Source: Erythrophleum ivorense
Taxonomy: Eukaryota > Streptophyta > Magnoliopsida > Fabales > Fabaceae
Assembly: GCA_026724425.1 (NCBI GenBank)
Contig: JAIUCV010001099.1
Location: 1-64,000, forward strand
DNA: 64,000 bases
Direction: 5' to 3'
Numbering within the stretch: the stretch's first letter is position 1; every line of letters begins with the position of its first letter. Positions 46,701 through 58,106 of this stretch are shown here, one piece after another. The translations under genes were made by a program, and so were the position numbers. The notes under the pieces were generated by a model. That model ran no database searches, had not been told where the DNA came from, and saw nothing but the letters and a program-made list of their open reading frames with translations.

Positions 46701-47600
46701 TTTTTTCCTCTTCATTTATTTCTTTATTCAAAATATAATATTAATTTTTATTTTTAGTTTCTTTTCATATGTAGTGTATATCCAAAATAAAAACTAAAAA
46801 CAAAATTTATCATATAACAAACATATTCCAAAACAAAAACAGCGAATAATAATCACAAAAAAAATTATTATTACTACTAATACTACTACACAAATATTCC
46901 AAAATATGCGTATTTCATTCATAACAAAAATAAAATACTAGATGCAAAAATATATTATAAATATATTTTGTTGCAAGTAATATCACACTCACCTTTAATA
47001 AATAGAAAATGCCTTTAAACTTTTAGCTATTATGTCCCATTTACTTGAAATATAGCTATAAAGTGCAGTTTCATTTGATAAATTTTGTAACACTTTCTTT
47101 CCCACCAATACTTCAAACTAGTAGTAGAAACCCAGAAGAAAAACTAAAAGTAATTTTGGCGTAACTTAGCTAAAGGAAACTCGGTGGTTTTCATCGCGAG
47201 ATTGAGGCAATATATAAGGAGAAGATTTAAAGGCAAATTTGTGAATTTAATTATGTGAATATTTTTTTTTCAGCTAATCAAAACTTTTAAAAATATGTAA
47301 AACATGTGTGGAGATAAAACAATAAACTTTTTTTTTCTTTACCATTTCACGATGTAACCGGTCACATCATTATTTTTCTACAGATAAACCTAAAATCTTT
47401 GAATTTGGAACCATAGTTGCCGAATTCTTCTAAATTTGGAGCCATAAGTTTAAATTTAGTAGCAATAATCATTGGTTTCGAATTTAATGTTATCTTGGTT
47501 TGTGTGAATTCAGAATCAGTCTGAATTTAATATTTTTATTATTTTTAGGACAACTATTTTATTTATTATTATTTTTTTATTACTTCTGAATGAAAAGATG
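46701..47600. other. AT-rich spacer, no gene recognised
   Basis: No conserved ORF, RNA gene or clear repeat boundary was found. Confidence 0.5.
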
Positions 47601-47610
47601 CATACTCTGC

Positions 47611-47909
47611 GGAAAAAGATCCTCTCCCATGTCTCTCTCTCCCTTACCTCTCCCATAAGATCTGGACCGTTCAGATTTTAATCTGAACGGTCCAAAAAAA
47701 ATTCAGTTTTTTTGGTTTAAAAAATATTTTTTTTTTAAATTTTACAGTTAAGAAAATAATTTTATTTTACATTTTACTTTCTTTTAAAGATTTATTGTTT
47801 TGAAAATAAAAAAAAAATTAATTAAATCTGGACCGTCCAAATTAATTTGGACGATCCAGATCTGACACTGGAGAGAGCAAGGGAGAGAGCATGGGAGAGG
47901 ATCCAAATC
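47611..47909. mobile_element. 299-bp MULE-type MITE with 10-bp target-site duplication
   Basis: It is flanked by a perfect CATACTCTGC at 47601-47610 and 47910-47919. The termini are inverted: GATCCTCTCCCATG at 47618-47631 and its complement at 47890-47903. Inside, two further hairpins occur, AGATCTGGACCGTTCAGAT with its partner (47658-47693) and a related one near 47827-47866. A 9-11 bp duplication is the Mutator superfamily hallmark. No coding capacity. Confidence 0.88.
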
Positions 47910-47919
47910 CATACTCTGC

Positions 47920-48860
47920 CCGTTTCTTTTCTAGCCCATATTGACTTGGGCATTAAATTTCGAACTCTTAACTCCCTGATGGCCTTAACTCTCTCCTATC
48001 GTGCAAATTCACCACCCCAGCGTTGGCCACTTACAATTATGAATGGCCTACTAACTAAAAAACCCTTCATCATAGGCAATTTTAAATATTTTACTATAAA
48101 TTCCTTGTATATATTTTACTTGTTGACCTCTCAAGTATGTCCTAGGTATTTGCTAAAGAAAAATGTCCATTACCTCTAATAAGTTGTGTTGTTGTCAACT
48201 TTTAATATAGTCTAAATTCCTTGTTAAATTTTGTAAAACATAAATCAGTAGTTGAAATTGTTGCAGTCCTTTTCTATATATTAAAAATGATTATAGTCCT
48301 TTTTAAAATTATAATTAATTATGAATGTGTGTGTTCTATCATTTTCACAACAATTGCAACTCCCATATAATCAAATAAAAAAATTATACAACATGAAATT
48401 CAAAATTGAGCACATGATTCCATAGCTGCCATAACTTTTAGCACATGATTAAATTGAGCAACTAATGGATGGATTTGTGAAAAGAAAATTAAAAAGAAAA
48501 AACCTAATTGGCGACATGAGTTTGCCAAAGTCACATTTCCTAACTTACCCATTTAATATGCATAAACGTGAGGAATTGAGATATATAATACTAATTTGCT
48601 AATGAATTAACAGTTGACATGATAATACCTAAATCCATTAGGTAAAATAAATATATTTTTGTTATTTAATTTTTTAATTAAAATATAACAATTATATAAT
48701 TTTTAAATTATAACATAACAAACATATAATTTAATAAGAAATTATTAACACTTTAAATATTATACATTTATCATATTATTATCAAAAAATTATATATTTT
48801 TCATAATTTAATTAAAAAATATAATAAAAAAAATATGAACACCAACATATAAATTTTTAT
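47920..48860. other. AT-rich spacer upstream of QCR6
   Basis: No gene or repeat boundary was recognised. The open frame overlapping the MITE at 47847-48179 has no conserved features. Confidence 0.5.
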
Positions 48861-48867
48861 AACTCAC

Positions 48868-48877
48868 ATATATAAAA
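48868..48877 (+). promoter_or_regulatory. Probable TATA box of the QCR6 gene
   Basis: ATATATAAAA lies about 230 bp upstream of the end of exon 1. A start site some 30 bp downstream (near 48905) would give a 5' leader of about 200 bp. Inferred from position. Confidence 0.5.
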
Positions 48878-48923
48878 TCTGCGCAATGAAGAAAAAGATA
48901 AAACGTAGAATCATTCCAGAGTC

Positions 48924-49016
48924 ATGTTGAATTTGTCTCCCCAAATCGGATCTAACCCGAGTCCGATCATAGTTTCAGGCACGTCTAGTGTGATCCGAGA
49001 CACAAGCTCCGCTTAA
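48924..49016 (+). other. Possible upstream ORF of 30 codons in the QCR6 leader
   Basis: An ATG (48924) opens MLNLSPQIGS and runs 30 codons to TAA at 49014-49016, ending about 90 bp before the main start. It counts only if transcription begins upstream of 48924, which the TATA position allows. No known conserved peptide. Confidence 0.3.
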
Positions 49017-49108
49017 CCCAACAGCCATAGCAGTCAGTACCCAACACCATCTCCAACCGCGAGATCTCTTTGACCTATCACGGTGGTCTTCTTCTGCTTA
49101 CCTCGGCA

Positions 49109-51962
49109 ATGTACGCCCCAAGTTTCATTTTTAATTCCGTTTTTTTCTTAATCAGATCTATATTTGTTTTTAATTTGAATGCGATACTTGTAGCGCTGCT
49201 TTGCAAATCTAGGGTTTGGAACTTTGCTGCAATTTTTTTTGGGGGGTCTTCTTGTATTAAACCCATATAGCAATAAAGGTCCGGAAATTAACTTCTGGCT
49301 ATCATTCGATTCTCGCTGAAATAGGGTGTAATAGAAGTTACAAAAATAGAACGCTGAAGTTCCTTTTAGGGTGTGTTTAGTTGCGTCGGGATTTCTTTCA
49401 TAATAAAATCTATGTGGGGTTGATGTTTAATGCAATAAATTGAGATTGTTATACGCTATGTTCCCTGACTTAGTTAAACTTATCTGCTCTCTGCATTCTA
49501 CACATTCAGCATTGGAACTTGATAGGCTACAGCCTTTTACTGATAACCCCTTGAAATATGGATTAATCTGAGGCCAGACATGACAGTATAGGATGCTTGT
49601 TAAATGTCTGCTAGTTGCTGATGCTCGATGCCATTTATTGCTTTACAATATGTTTTGCGGTGCTTTGAAAAACATTTTTAAAAGAAAAAGGTAATGCTTT
49701 ACAAGAGTTTGATGCTGGGCTTGTGGTTTACTAAGGCTTGGTACACATACATTCAGGAGACTCGGCTGAGCCCCATGTGACTTATTTGATATTTCCATAT
49801 TTTCCTGGTATTAGTTCAATATATCTGTTTCCTCTCACTTTATGTGTGTATTGTTCTTTGTATATATGCTTACTCCTTCATTTTGTAAATTGATCAATTA
49901 TTCACTGAGAAATAAATGCTTCTCTATGAGTTTATTTTTTTTATAAATAATGTTATATGTTGAAATTCTATTTAAATATATGCAAGGAAGGCATTTCATT
50001 GTATTCGCATTGGATTGTATTTTCTATGTTACCTGCGGATAAGGTATAATACTATTGTTAAATGTGCATGCAGCTAACTAGTTTTGTGTACCAAAATGTT
50101 TTGAATATGTTTGAACTCATATTTTGGTTCTCTATATGTATACTTAGTCTCTATTGTGTTGATGAGTCTTTGGGGTTTAGAGAGAGATTTCCTTGTAAAT
50201 GTGGTTGGTGCAACTGGACTTCGGTAGTGCATCCAATGCCAAATAGTTTAGAGATTCAGATATGTTAACATATCTATAGTGGCTCATTTGGAGCCATGGT
50301 GTGCCAATAACTAGTTTTATTTGGAGGATCATACAGATGGAGTATCCTTTGATAAAGTCACTAAAGCGGGCTACTGATTGCATGTCTGCAAAACCTACCT
50401 ATAAGAATGTAACAATATAACAAATAAGTTATAATTAAAGTTGTAATCTCCTTTTGAGGGGGAAATAAAGAGAGGAGTGCAAAGTGAGAAAAGCAGCCAC
50501 TCTTGATCATAAACAAGCTTTGGATAAATTTTGTAATACACTGGTGTTTATTGAAAATCCAATGTCAGATTATATTTCAGGGTCACAGAATGTCTATGTG
50601 GTATTCCTCCCCATGAAAGTTATGGCATATTAAGGAATTTGAGTTTTTAGATTTGGTTCTTTGTAATTGCAGTATCAGTAGCTTCTACTAAGTTCTGCTA
50701 GTTATGTTGGCTTGTTATGTCATTACTCTGCTACTTAGTATTTACTATTGTTGTTACATCTTTGGGTTTTATTGTGAATATAGGGCTGACGAAGAACTTG
50801 TTGATCCCAAGGGATATCTTGAAGAGTCTTGCAAACCGAAGTGTGTGAAACCGTTACTTGAATATCAGGTGTGCATTTTGAATTTTTTTCCTTTTGAAGT
50901 TTAGGATTGAAAGCCATATCGTTTCATTGATAGATTAGCTTCTGTCTTAGTTAAAGATGTCAATGCAAGCTTCTTCTATTCACCAACTTTAAAACTTGAT
51001 TGCAGATGGGAGACTACTGTGGCATTAAATAATTTTTTTTGAGTTTTTTCCCGCAAATCTGTTATTGGATATTACAGTTATCAGTTATTTTGTACCTTTC
51101 GCACTAATTAATTTTTTGCTACAATTTTCTAGGGGATGTTGTTGAATGGTTGGAGTATCATAGGGTGGGTGTGTAGACAAAGGAGGATGATGTTGGAATG
51201 ACAAAATTTAGGCTACAAGTATAGGACAAAAAGCAAATGCTAGCCTTAGGCAAGAAATAGGCAAAACTATTAGAAATGTGATGTTGATGTAGCAATTCTG
51301 GTGCCTTTGGTTGGGCCGCTGGGGAGATATTATCTTGTTCTTTGGGTTTTGCAGAGCCCATAAATAGGTCAGATGATTATGGAGATTGGTATAAACCTGG
51401 GCTATAGAATGATTGTCCATGTACTTTTCGTTTGTTTTGTTCAATTTTGGTCTTTATATAGCAACAGAGTATTTCGTAGTGAAACCTCAAAATTAATATC
51501 ATGATGCAGCTAGCGTTGCTCTGGATGTTCCGTAATGTATATGATTGATAGAATTGACATTCTTATGTCAATTAATGGGTGTCTTAGATATTGACTTATT
51601 AGTTGAATAGATGCTTTAAGTGACAGTTTTGGTGAACAATCAGTTGGGAAGAAAGAAGTGACGGAGTTTATTGTTTATTCTACCCTAATTTCTGTTTCTC
51701 CAAACGCAATTCTTGCTTAGCAGATAAAATTAATTCTTCAATTTGCTGCAGGCATGTGTTAAAAGGATCCAAGGTGACGAATCTGGGCACAAACACTGCA
51801 CAGGACAATATTTTGATTATTGGTCATGCATTGACAAATGTGTAAGTATGGCTTTATAGAATATTAAACAATTTTTTAGTCATATTTCTAGCTTTGTATT
51901 CAATACTAAATCATAATCCTGCACTGCAGGTTTCAACAAAGCTATTCTCCAAACTGAAGTAA
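49109..51962 (+). CDS. QCR6: Cytochrome b-c1 complex subunit 6 (hinge protein), four exons
   Basis: This is the small acidic hinge subunit of mitochondrial complex III in the intermembrane space, which helps cytochrome c1 pass electrons to cytochrome c. Coding parts are 49109-49110 (AT), 50784-50868, 51752-51841 and 51930-51962, and all introns are GT-AG. The start codon is split: exon 1 ends ...GGCAAT before GTACGC, and exon 2 begins G, then GCT GAC GAA. The product is 69 residues, the usual plant length. It starts MADEELVDPKGYLEE, has KPKCVKPLLEYQ in the middle, GHKHCTGQYFDYW near residue 41, and ends KLFSKLK. Six Cys at residues 17, 21, 31, 45, 55 and 59 fit the disulfide-linked helical hairpin (CX3C...CX3C). 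No cleavable presequence is visible. No stop or frameshift occurs, so it looks functional. An in-frame ATG at 50704 inside intron 1 would add a hydrophobic leader not known in the family. Confidence 0.95.
49111..50783 (+). other. Intron 1 of QCR6, interrupting the start codon
   Basis: 1,673 bp, donor GTACGC, acceptor AATATAG. It is T-rich as plant introns are. Open frames inside (for example 50062-50268) show no family features. No transposon boundary was recognised in it. Confidence 0.85.
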
Positions 51963-52126
51963 TGGCAGCTAATTGTGGTATATTATGATAATTATCTTCT
52001 CATCTCCTATTTTGTTGCAAATAACTACTCCCAAACATTTGATTTTGTGCCCAAACTATATTTCTGTATGCTTGTTATTGTGGTTACTGTGAAAGTTTGA
52101 ACTCATGGTGACCTTAGGTCATGATT

Positions 52127-52132
52127 AATAAA
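52127..52132 (+). terminator. Poly(A) signal of QCR6
   Basis: AATAAA lies 165 bp after the stop codon, in a T-rich 3' region. Confidence 0.6.
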
Positions 52133-52149
52133 AACTAGTGAAACCGTAG

Positions 52150-52683
52150 CTTTTTTAATTTGGAAGGATGCTTTTTTATTTAATAATATTGGGGAATCTG
52201 ACTTTTTGAGTAAGTGGGATTGTGTCGAGTAGTGGAAGTATTAATTTGTGGGCCAAAGTGCATTGTGGGGTTTTCTTGTCCCAGTGTTGCCGTTGCTTGC
52301 AAAAAATCAGGCATTTGCCCAGACTCCCACAAATTACTTTACCCTGTATGCTCCTTTCGTATCGGAATGGGACATCAAATACTATTTAGGCATATCTCAG
52401 AATGTCCCATTGAATTTTTAAAAAGAGCAGCTGACTCGTCTCACCCTAAAACAAAATGTTTGCCTTTTACGGCAGTCTCGTTGAATCCCCATTCGTACTG
52501 TTTTGTAAATTAATCAAAATGTCTTTTGGAGAAGCGTGTTTGGAAAGGGATTTCAATCAAGAGGTTGTGGTCCGATTATTGTGCTCTATAAAATTAATGG
52601 ATATTTAAAAGCGGCCAAGAAGATCAGTTCTGTACTAAAGGAACTTAATGGTATCTACTAAGTACTGGCTATCCATTTGTATT
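52150..52683. other. Spacer downstream of QCR6, no gene recognised
   Basis: The 99-codon frame at 52214-52513 has no recognisable domain and lacks codon-like bias. Left unannotated as coding. Confidence 0.45.
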
Positions 52684-53270
52684 GCGTCCGGATCCTCTGC
52701 GGTTGGAGCATTACACGCACATTCTGTTCGTTTCATCCACACCGTCTGATGCATGAGCCACATCGTCAGATGCATCAGACAGCTCCAGTGTCCCCGCGCC
52801 AGATGAGGCATTGGAAACGCACTTTTTACTAACCTAAAATGGAGCATTTTGACAGGAATGAAGGGCCGTGCTTCAGGTGCATCAGTCTGCTTTTCTAAAA
52901 TTTGGGCGCATGTGATGTCTTCCGAAAATTAACAAAGACCTTTTTTATTTTGATGCAAACAAAAACATTATCTTCGGATCTCTATCAAGTCTGCACCTTA
53001 ATTCCTTGTATACTTAAATGAAAAGTGTACCTCCAATTTTCTACTGTGTGCGTGAATGTTCCCAATTTCTAATATGAGTTTCATGGCCTAACGGCCGAAA
53101 AGCTTTGGAAAAAAAAATAAAAACAAACGGGATGAAGTAATCATAGTAATAAATATATATATATATATAATACTAAACAATATATTATATATTTTTGATA
53201 TATTATAAATATAATATGTTATATTTATTTTATATTATATAAAATATACATATAATATATTTTTTATATT

Positions 53271-53302
<32 letters not shown>

Positions 53303-53954
53303 AAAGAGGGGGAGGGCAGCGAAGGTTATATATAAACCCCCCACAAAACAAAACATAAAAAAACTCCAAAACCCCAATCCCAATAACTTCTTCCCAAACT
53401 TTATATAGCTCCTAAACGCAGAGTATCATGCTCTGTTTTTATAAATTTTTGTTGAAAAACTTAAAAAAAAAGAATGCAGAACAGGGTCAAGAAATAGTCT
53501 TGCTGACCAAATGATTTGTTCTTATATTCGTTTTTAATGCAGCAACGTGGTCAAAAAGCTACCAAACTTTAACAAGCTAAGGAAGTATCAATGGTACAAA
53601 TTCATACCAGCTCAGGAAGAGGCCATTCAAAGAACACAAATGCAGAGCATCAATGGCACAGAAAATGGCGGAAACTTCTTCATTAGTTTGGCGTCAATAT
53701 CCCCACCTTTCATGCAACTCAATCAACGGAAGTATTATATGGCATAACAATAAAATAAAACGGAGCATTTTCCATCTGCGGACGCACGGCCTACCATTCT
53801 TGTCAAAATGCACCATTTTGGGTGAGTGAAACGGTGTGTTTCAGATGCCTCATTTGGCGTGGAGACATTGGAGCTGTCCGATGCGTCCGACGGTGTGGAT
53901 GGAACGAACAACATGTGTATGCTGTAGTGCTGCAACGGCAGAGAATCCGAACGC
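52684..53954. mobile_element. Long-terminal-inverted-repeat (foldback, MULE-like) element
   Basis: The left arm (52684 to about 52885) begins GCGTCCGGATCCTCTGC. The right arm (about 53785-53954), read in reverse, begins GCGTTCGGATTCTCTGC. The arms stay alignable for about 180-200 bp, including ATCCACACCGTC and ATGCATTTTGACA-like blocks. The flanks ATTTGTATT (52675-52683) and CTTTGCATT (53955-53963) match at 7 of 9 bases, a decayed 9-bp duplication. The interior has an AT microsatellite and a 66-codon plus frame (53547-53747) with no known family. Non-autonomous. Confidence 0.78.
53149..53303. repeat. AT microsatellite block
   Basis: (AT)n runs at both edges and AT-only sequence between, inside the foldback element. 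Confidence 0.9.
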
Positions 53955-53963
53955 CTTTGCATT

Positions 53964-55950
53964 GTATGTGATAGGAAACAGAGAACAACTAACATAACCT
54001 TTGCAAATGTAAGGGTTGTAAAAAAAATATGGGCTCCACAACAAAAATATTAAAAAAAAATTTAAAATTTTTTCAAAAAAGTATGTATAAAAATGCAGTG
54101 CACAACAGTATATGAACAGTACACAGTACACACGAATTATAAATAATGCAAGGAACAGTGTAAATGAACAGTAAATATTAGTTTCTTTTACTGAAGCGGG
54201 AATGCAGTTTTAAAACACTGAATGGCGAAATTTTCTGTGATGAGAACTCCGTTTTGTAATATATTTTATTTTTAATTTTTGTAATCTTACACAAATGCTA
54301 TGTTAAGGCCTGTGAATGCTTTCCCTTAAATGCAAAGCCCCGTGCATGGCTATGCTGTATGTTGAACTTAGGCCTTTTCCGTTAGGGGGTATTTCCAACT
54401 CATCCAGCTATTCCTTTGCAGCCAAGAATGAATTGTGTCCACAAGCATGGGGCTTCTTTGATAGTGGAAGGAAAGGGACTTTCTTATTTTTTGTAATATT
54501 TATTATGTTTTTGTTATAATTATTTAATAAATATTTTTTATTATTTTTTTAGAATAGAGATATAATAGTTATTTTTTAATTTGTTTTGTTTATTTTTTGA
54601 TTTCTATTTTTATATAAATTTTGTATACCCAACGATTCCTAATATATTAATAGTGAATCTACTTTGAATAGCTAGATCATCGTAATGTCTTGGACGTAAA
54701 GAAATACTAGTTGCTTGTCACTTATAGTCATCTAGTATAGTGCATGTTGATTTTTTTTAAATTAATTTTTTAAATAAAGATTAAGTTGTAATATTTTTTA
54801 TTTTAAAAATAACAAAGAGAAGCAGTAAGTTAAATATTTCTTTATTATTTTTCACATGTTTTAATTTTTTATCATAATTTTTTCTTTTAAGAATTTTTTT
54901 GGGGCTAAAATGTAAATAATTTTCTACTATTTTGAGAGTTGTGCAATTTACAACCTTAACATTATTGGTCTATATAGGCAGAAAGAGATATAATCACCAA
55001 AAAAAAAAAAACAACTTATCGTCCGAAGTAAGCATTCTTTCAATTATTTATGTTTTTGTATACTTAGTATACTTTCAATTTATAAAAAACAACAAGAGTT
55101 TATTTTAGTCATAAAAAACAATGTAACTGTCATTTTAACACTATTATTTTTTATTTATGCTTTTTTAATACTTATACTTTCAGTTCATTTTCACTCTTTT
55201 CAATTACTATAAAATAATATTAAAATTATTTTTCAAGAATTAAAACAATATGCAAAGTTAAAACAAAATTATAACTTTAAATATTAAATCGATTTTAAAA
55301 ATGAATGAAATAATGAAATGACATTGGCATGACCTTTTGAGAGAAAAGTTCTGTCTAAAAAGGTTGATTTATATCAATTTTTTTTTAGGAATCGGAGCCC
55401 TAGCCATGAACAAAAGAAAATCAGAGCGAAAAATAAATCGACGTGGACGCCATTTTAGGAGACACAGCTGTAACAGTGTCACGATGCAACAATCATTGCA
55501 TAGCTAGATTATCTGCGCACTTATTAGCTGGAAGAAGCAGTCTTCCCAGTCTTATGATCTCTGAGGTCATGGTTATACACTATTTTGATTAGGCATTTTA
55601 ATAAATAAAATAGTTTGTATTACATAGATATAAATACAACAAACAATAAAAAATAGTAATATTTTAAAAAAGAAGATAGAGAAAGATTACTTTTATGCAA
55701 GGGAAGGAAAGTATTTTATACAGAAAGTTAATTTTATTCATAAAAAAAATAAATAGTATGAAAGTTTTTGCAATATATTTCACATGTCAAGAAAATCAGA
55801 TATTTTTGAAATAAGAAAACTATTATATATAATTCAGCTAAATTACTTTTATTTTTTAATTTCATTTTCTTTTTTTGATTATTGTGTTAAAAACATAATA
55901 TTACAATTTTCATTTTTTCAATTTTTAATTATATGTAGAATATCTATCGC
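53964..55950. other. AT-rich spacer, no gene recognised
   Basis: No conserved protein or RNA gene. Several GAACAGT words occur at 54110-54175. A more GC-balanced patch at 55390-55570 did not match anything I know. Confidence 0.5.
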
Positions 55951-55959
55951 TATAAGAAA

Positions 55960-56219
55960 AAAGTGAGATCAGATGTGGATTTTAAAAAGGAGATCAAAGA
56001 TAGAAAAATCCATCTTTGAATAAAGGAAAATCTGTTCCTTAGCAATCAAAGATTGAAAAAAAATTCTCCTTTAATTTTGATGTTGCAAAGAAACTAAAAT
56101 TAAAAAAAAAAAGTCTGAAACTTGAGATAGAAAATTTTATCTCAAAAGAAATCTGTCCTTCATTTTTGGGATATGTATATCTTTATTTTGAGATGGAATA
56201 TATATTTTCACTTTAATTC
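55960..56219. repeat. Degenerate repeat leading into the 37-bp minisatellite
   Basis: Words such as AAATCTGTYCTT, GAGATAGAAAATTTTATCTC and GAGATGGAATAT recur. It looks like an older, diverged part of the same subterminal repeat. Confidence 0.4.
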
Positions 56220-56660
56220 GTCTCTGCTGAGAGACAGATAGTTCTGTGCTAAATCTCCCAGATTTGTCTTTGATTGGAGATTGATAATTTCATAGCAAAT
56301 CCATCTCTAATTTAGAGACTGTTGATTCCATGCCAAATCTATCTCTAACTAGAGACGCATATTTCTATGCCAAATCCATATGTAATTAGGGACGGATATT
56401 TCCATGATAGATTCATCTCTAATTAAAAGCATATATTTTTGTGCTAAGTCCATCTTGAATTAAAGATAGATATTTCCATGACAAATCTATCTCTAATTAA
56501 GAATGGAAATTTCCATGCCAAATATGTCTCTATATAAAGATGGATATTTCTATGACAAGTTTAACTCTAATTACGGATGAAATTTTCTGTGCCAAATCTG
56601 TTTCTAATTAGAGATGAATATTTCCATCCCAAATTTGTCTTTAATTAGGGATGGATTATT
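56220..56660. repeat. 37-bp minisatellite, about eleven units
   Basis: The unit is close to TCTAATTAGAGACGGATATTTCCATGCCAAATC, with small changes. The ATTTCCATGCC core begins at 56287, 56324, 56361, 56398, 56435, 56472, 56509, 56546, 56582 and 56620: steps of 37 with one 36 and one 38. An earlier unit near 56240 is 47 bp away. Each unit holds the dyad TCTCTAATTAGAGA. Such repeats are common in subterminal regions of plant CACTA transposons. Confidence 0.92.
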
Positions 56661-56890
56661 AAATCTCAAATTTAGTTCAGAGGCCTCTTTGTTTTCAAAT
56701 TCAACCCAAATGTACGTGATTTGTTGGTTATAAGATAACATATAAAATGAGTACACAACTATACAAAAGTTATGTACACTAGTAATAAAAAAGGTGAAAT
56801 TAAATAAATGTGTCAACATGGTGATAAAAATAATAAATGTGACAATAAAATATATGTCTACAAGGTAGTAATCCAAATATCTGAAAAAGA
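56661..56890. other. Spacer between minisatellite and transposase remnant
   Basis: The 90-codon minus frame at 56604-56876 overlaps the repeat and has no conserved features. Confidence 0.4.
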
Positions 56891-56899
56891 AACAATAGA

Positions 56900-57310
56900 A
56901 AATAAAAAAAGTTCATTCTAATCAACTGGGTGGAGGATTCTTGCGGCTGCACATCCTCATCTATTGCTGGTTCTTCATCAATAGGGTTTAGACGGACATG
57001 AGTAATGACCCTTTCAAGTTGGCATTTAAGATGTGATCATTTGGCTCTGCTCAACAATTGTATATTTAAGAGATGTAGTCTCTTGGGATATGCGTATCTC
57101 TGTAACTCAGCCTCAAAATCTAGATGGAGGCTTGATTAAGGTGTACAACCATTGCTCCTAAAAATTCACTCCTTTTTATTCCTATCACCCACAACCTCTA
57201 AACAAAGAGCAATATCCACAACAGAGGCATCAGAACTAGTCAATTTAAAGTTGAATGATGCCTATGCCTTAAGCATCATATAGTCAATCTACATAAGGAC
57301 AAGTAGCCCA
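56900..57310 (-). pseudogene. CACTA (En/Spm, Ptta-type) transposase remnant
   Basis: On the minus strand near 57180-57240 the frame reads DASVVDIALCLEVVGDRNKK followed by a stop and IFRSNG. This resembles the conserved L-x-V-V-G-x-x-N-K-K-G-R-I-Y-G-L-G-S block of plant Ptta/En/Spm transposases. Downstream pieces, FEAELQRYAYPKRL and, in another frame, VEQSQMITS, fit the coiled-coil C-terminal part in which such proteins count glutamines and leucines. At least three stops and a frameshift. The neighbouring 37-bp minisatellite supports a CACTA origin. Assignment rests on one short motif. Confidence 0.55.
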
Positions 57311-57319
57311 GTTCTCAAT

Positions 57320-58106
57320 ACTGCATCAGATAATATAACTAAATGAAATTATAAGTACAAATATAAAACTTCCAAAAAATCATTCAGAAGATCAAATAAG
57401 ATTAGAATTTTTACATCACCAACAGTTATGCAGTTGGTAATAAAGTTATTTGAAATATTTATTTATTTCAAAATCTCCTTAATCTTTACTTTAACTCATC
57501 TGAATACGTTCAATCACAAGAGAGAAAGCAGATAACTTTTGTCAAACTACTTGAATAATCAATCAACACTAACGAGATTTCTAAATGCAGAGAAATATTG
57601 TAAATAAGCTGAAGTCCCTTGCATGTTATGGATTCTGGAATTATTAAAGGCATGGGGCAACACCGAACTATGAGGCAACAAAACGCACAGGAGAATTTTA
57701 ACAGTGAAACGTACAGAATTCTCTCAGTGAAGCAAGGCCATTCAGCAGAGGATTACAATGTTGTTTTTTTTTTCTTTAAATTTTTTTAATGCTAAAACAG
57801 AGCCATTCAATCATACAGAACTTCTCATGCTAAAACACTAATTTATGATCAAGTGTGTTCATAAGGAGTGGGACCACAGTCATTAAAAACAAATTCAAAT
57901 CCTTGAACTCTAAAACCATCACACGGAAGCATTGACATCTAGAAAAATATGGCATCCAAATTCAAATCCTAAGCTAAAATAGTAACAAAGGCCAATAGGA
58001 TTCTAATCAATCCAAGTCTACCCCACTTGAACCAAAGAAATAAAACAAGAGACATAAATCAAATTTCTCTCAAGATTGACATGTAAGAGTGATGCTCACT
58101 GAAATA
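57320..58106. other. AT-rich spacer, no gene recognised
   Basis: Nothing conserved. It may be upstream sequence of the CACTA remnant. Confidence 0.45.

Noticed and set aside
47847..48179. 110-codon frame overlapping the MITE end
   Set aside because: Its start lies in the terminal repeat of the MITE and the rest has no conserved features.
50704..50904. A 66-codon frame that begins upstream of QCR6 exon 2 with a hydrophobic leader
   Set aside because: It reads through intron 1 and past the exon 2 donor. The family protein has no such leader, and the split-start model gives the exact family length.
52214..52513. 99-codon plus frame downstream of QCR6
   Set aside because: No recognisable domain, no splice or promoter context, and located between the 3' end of QCR6 and a transposon.
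56220..56660. Regular 37-bp repeats that could suggest a CRISPR array
   Set aside because: The whole 37-bp period is repeated, with no variable spacers; it is a tandem repeat in eukaryotic DNA.
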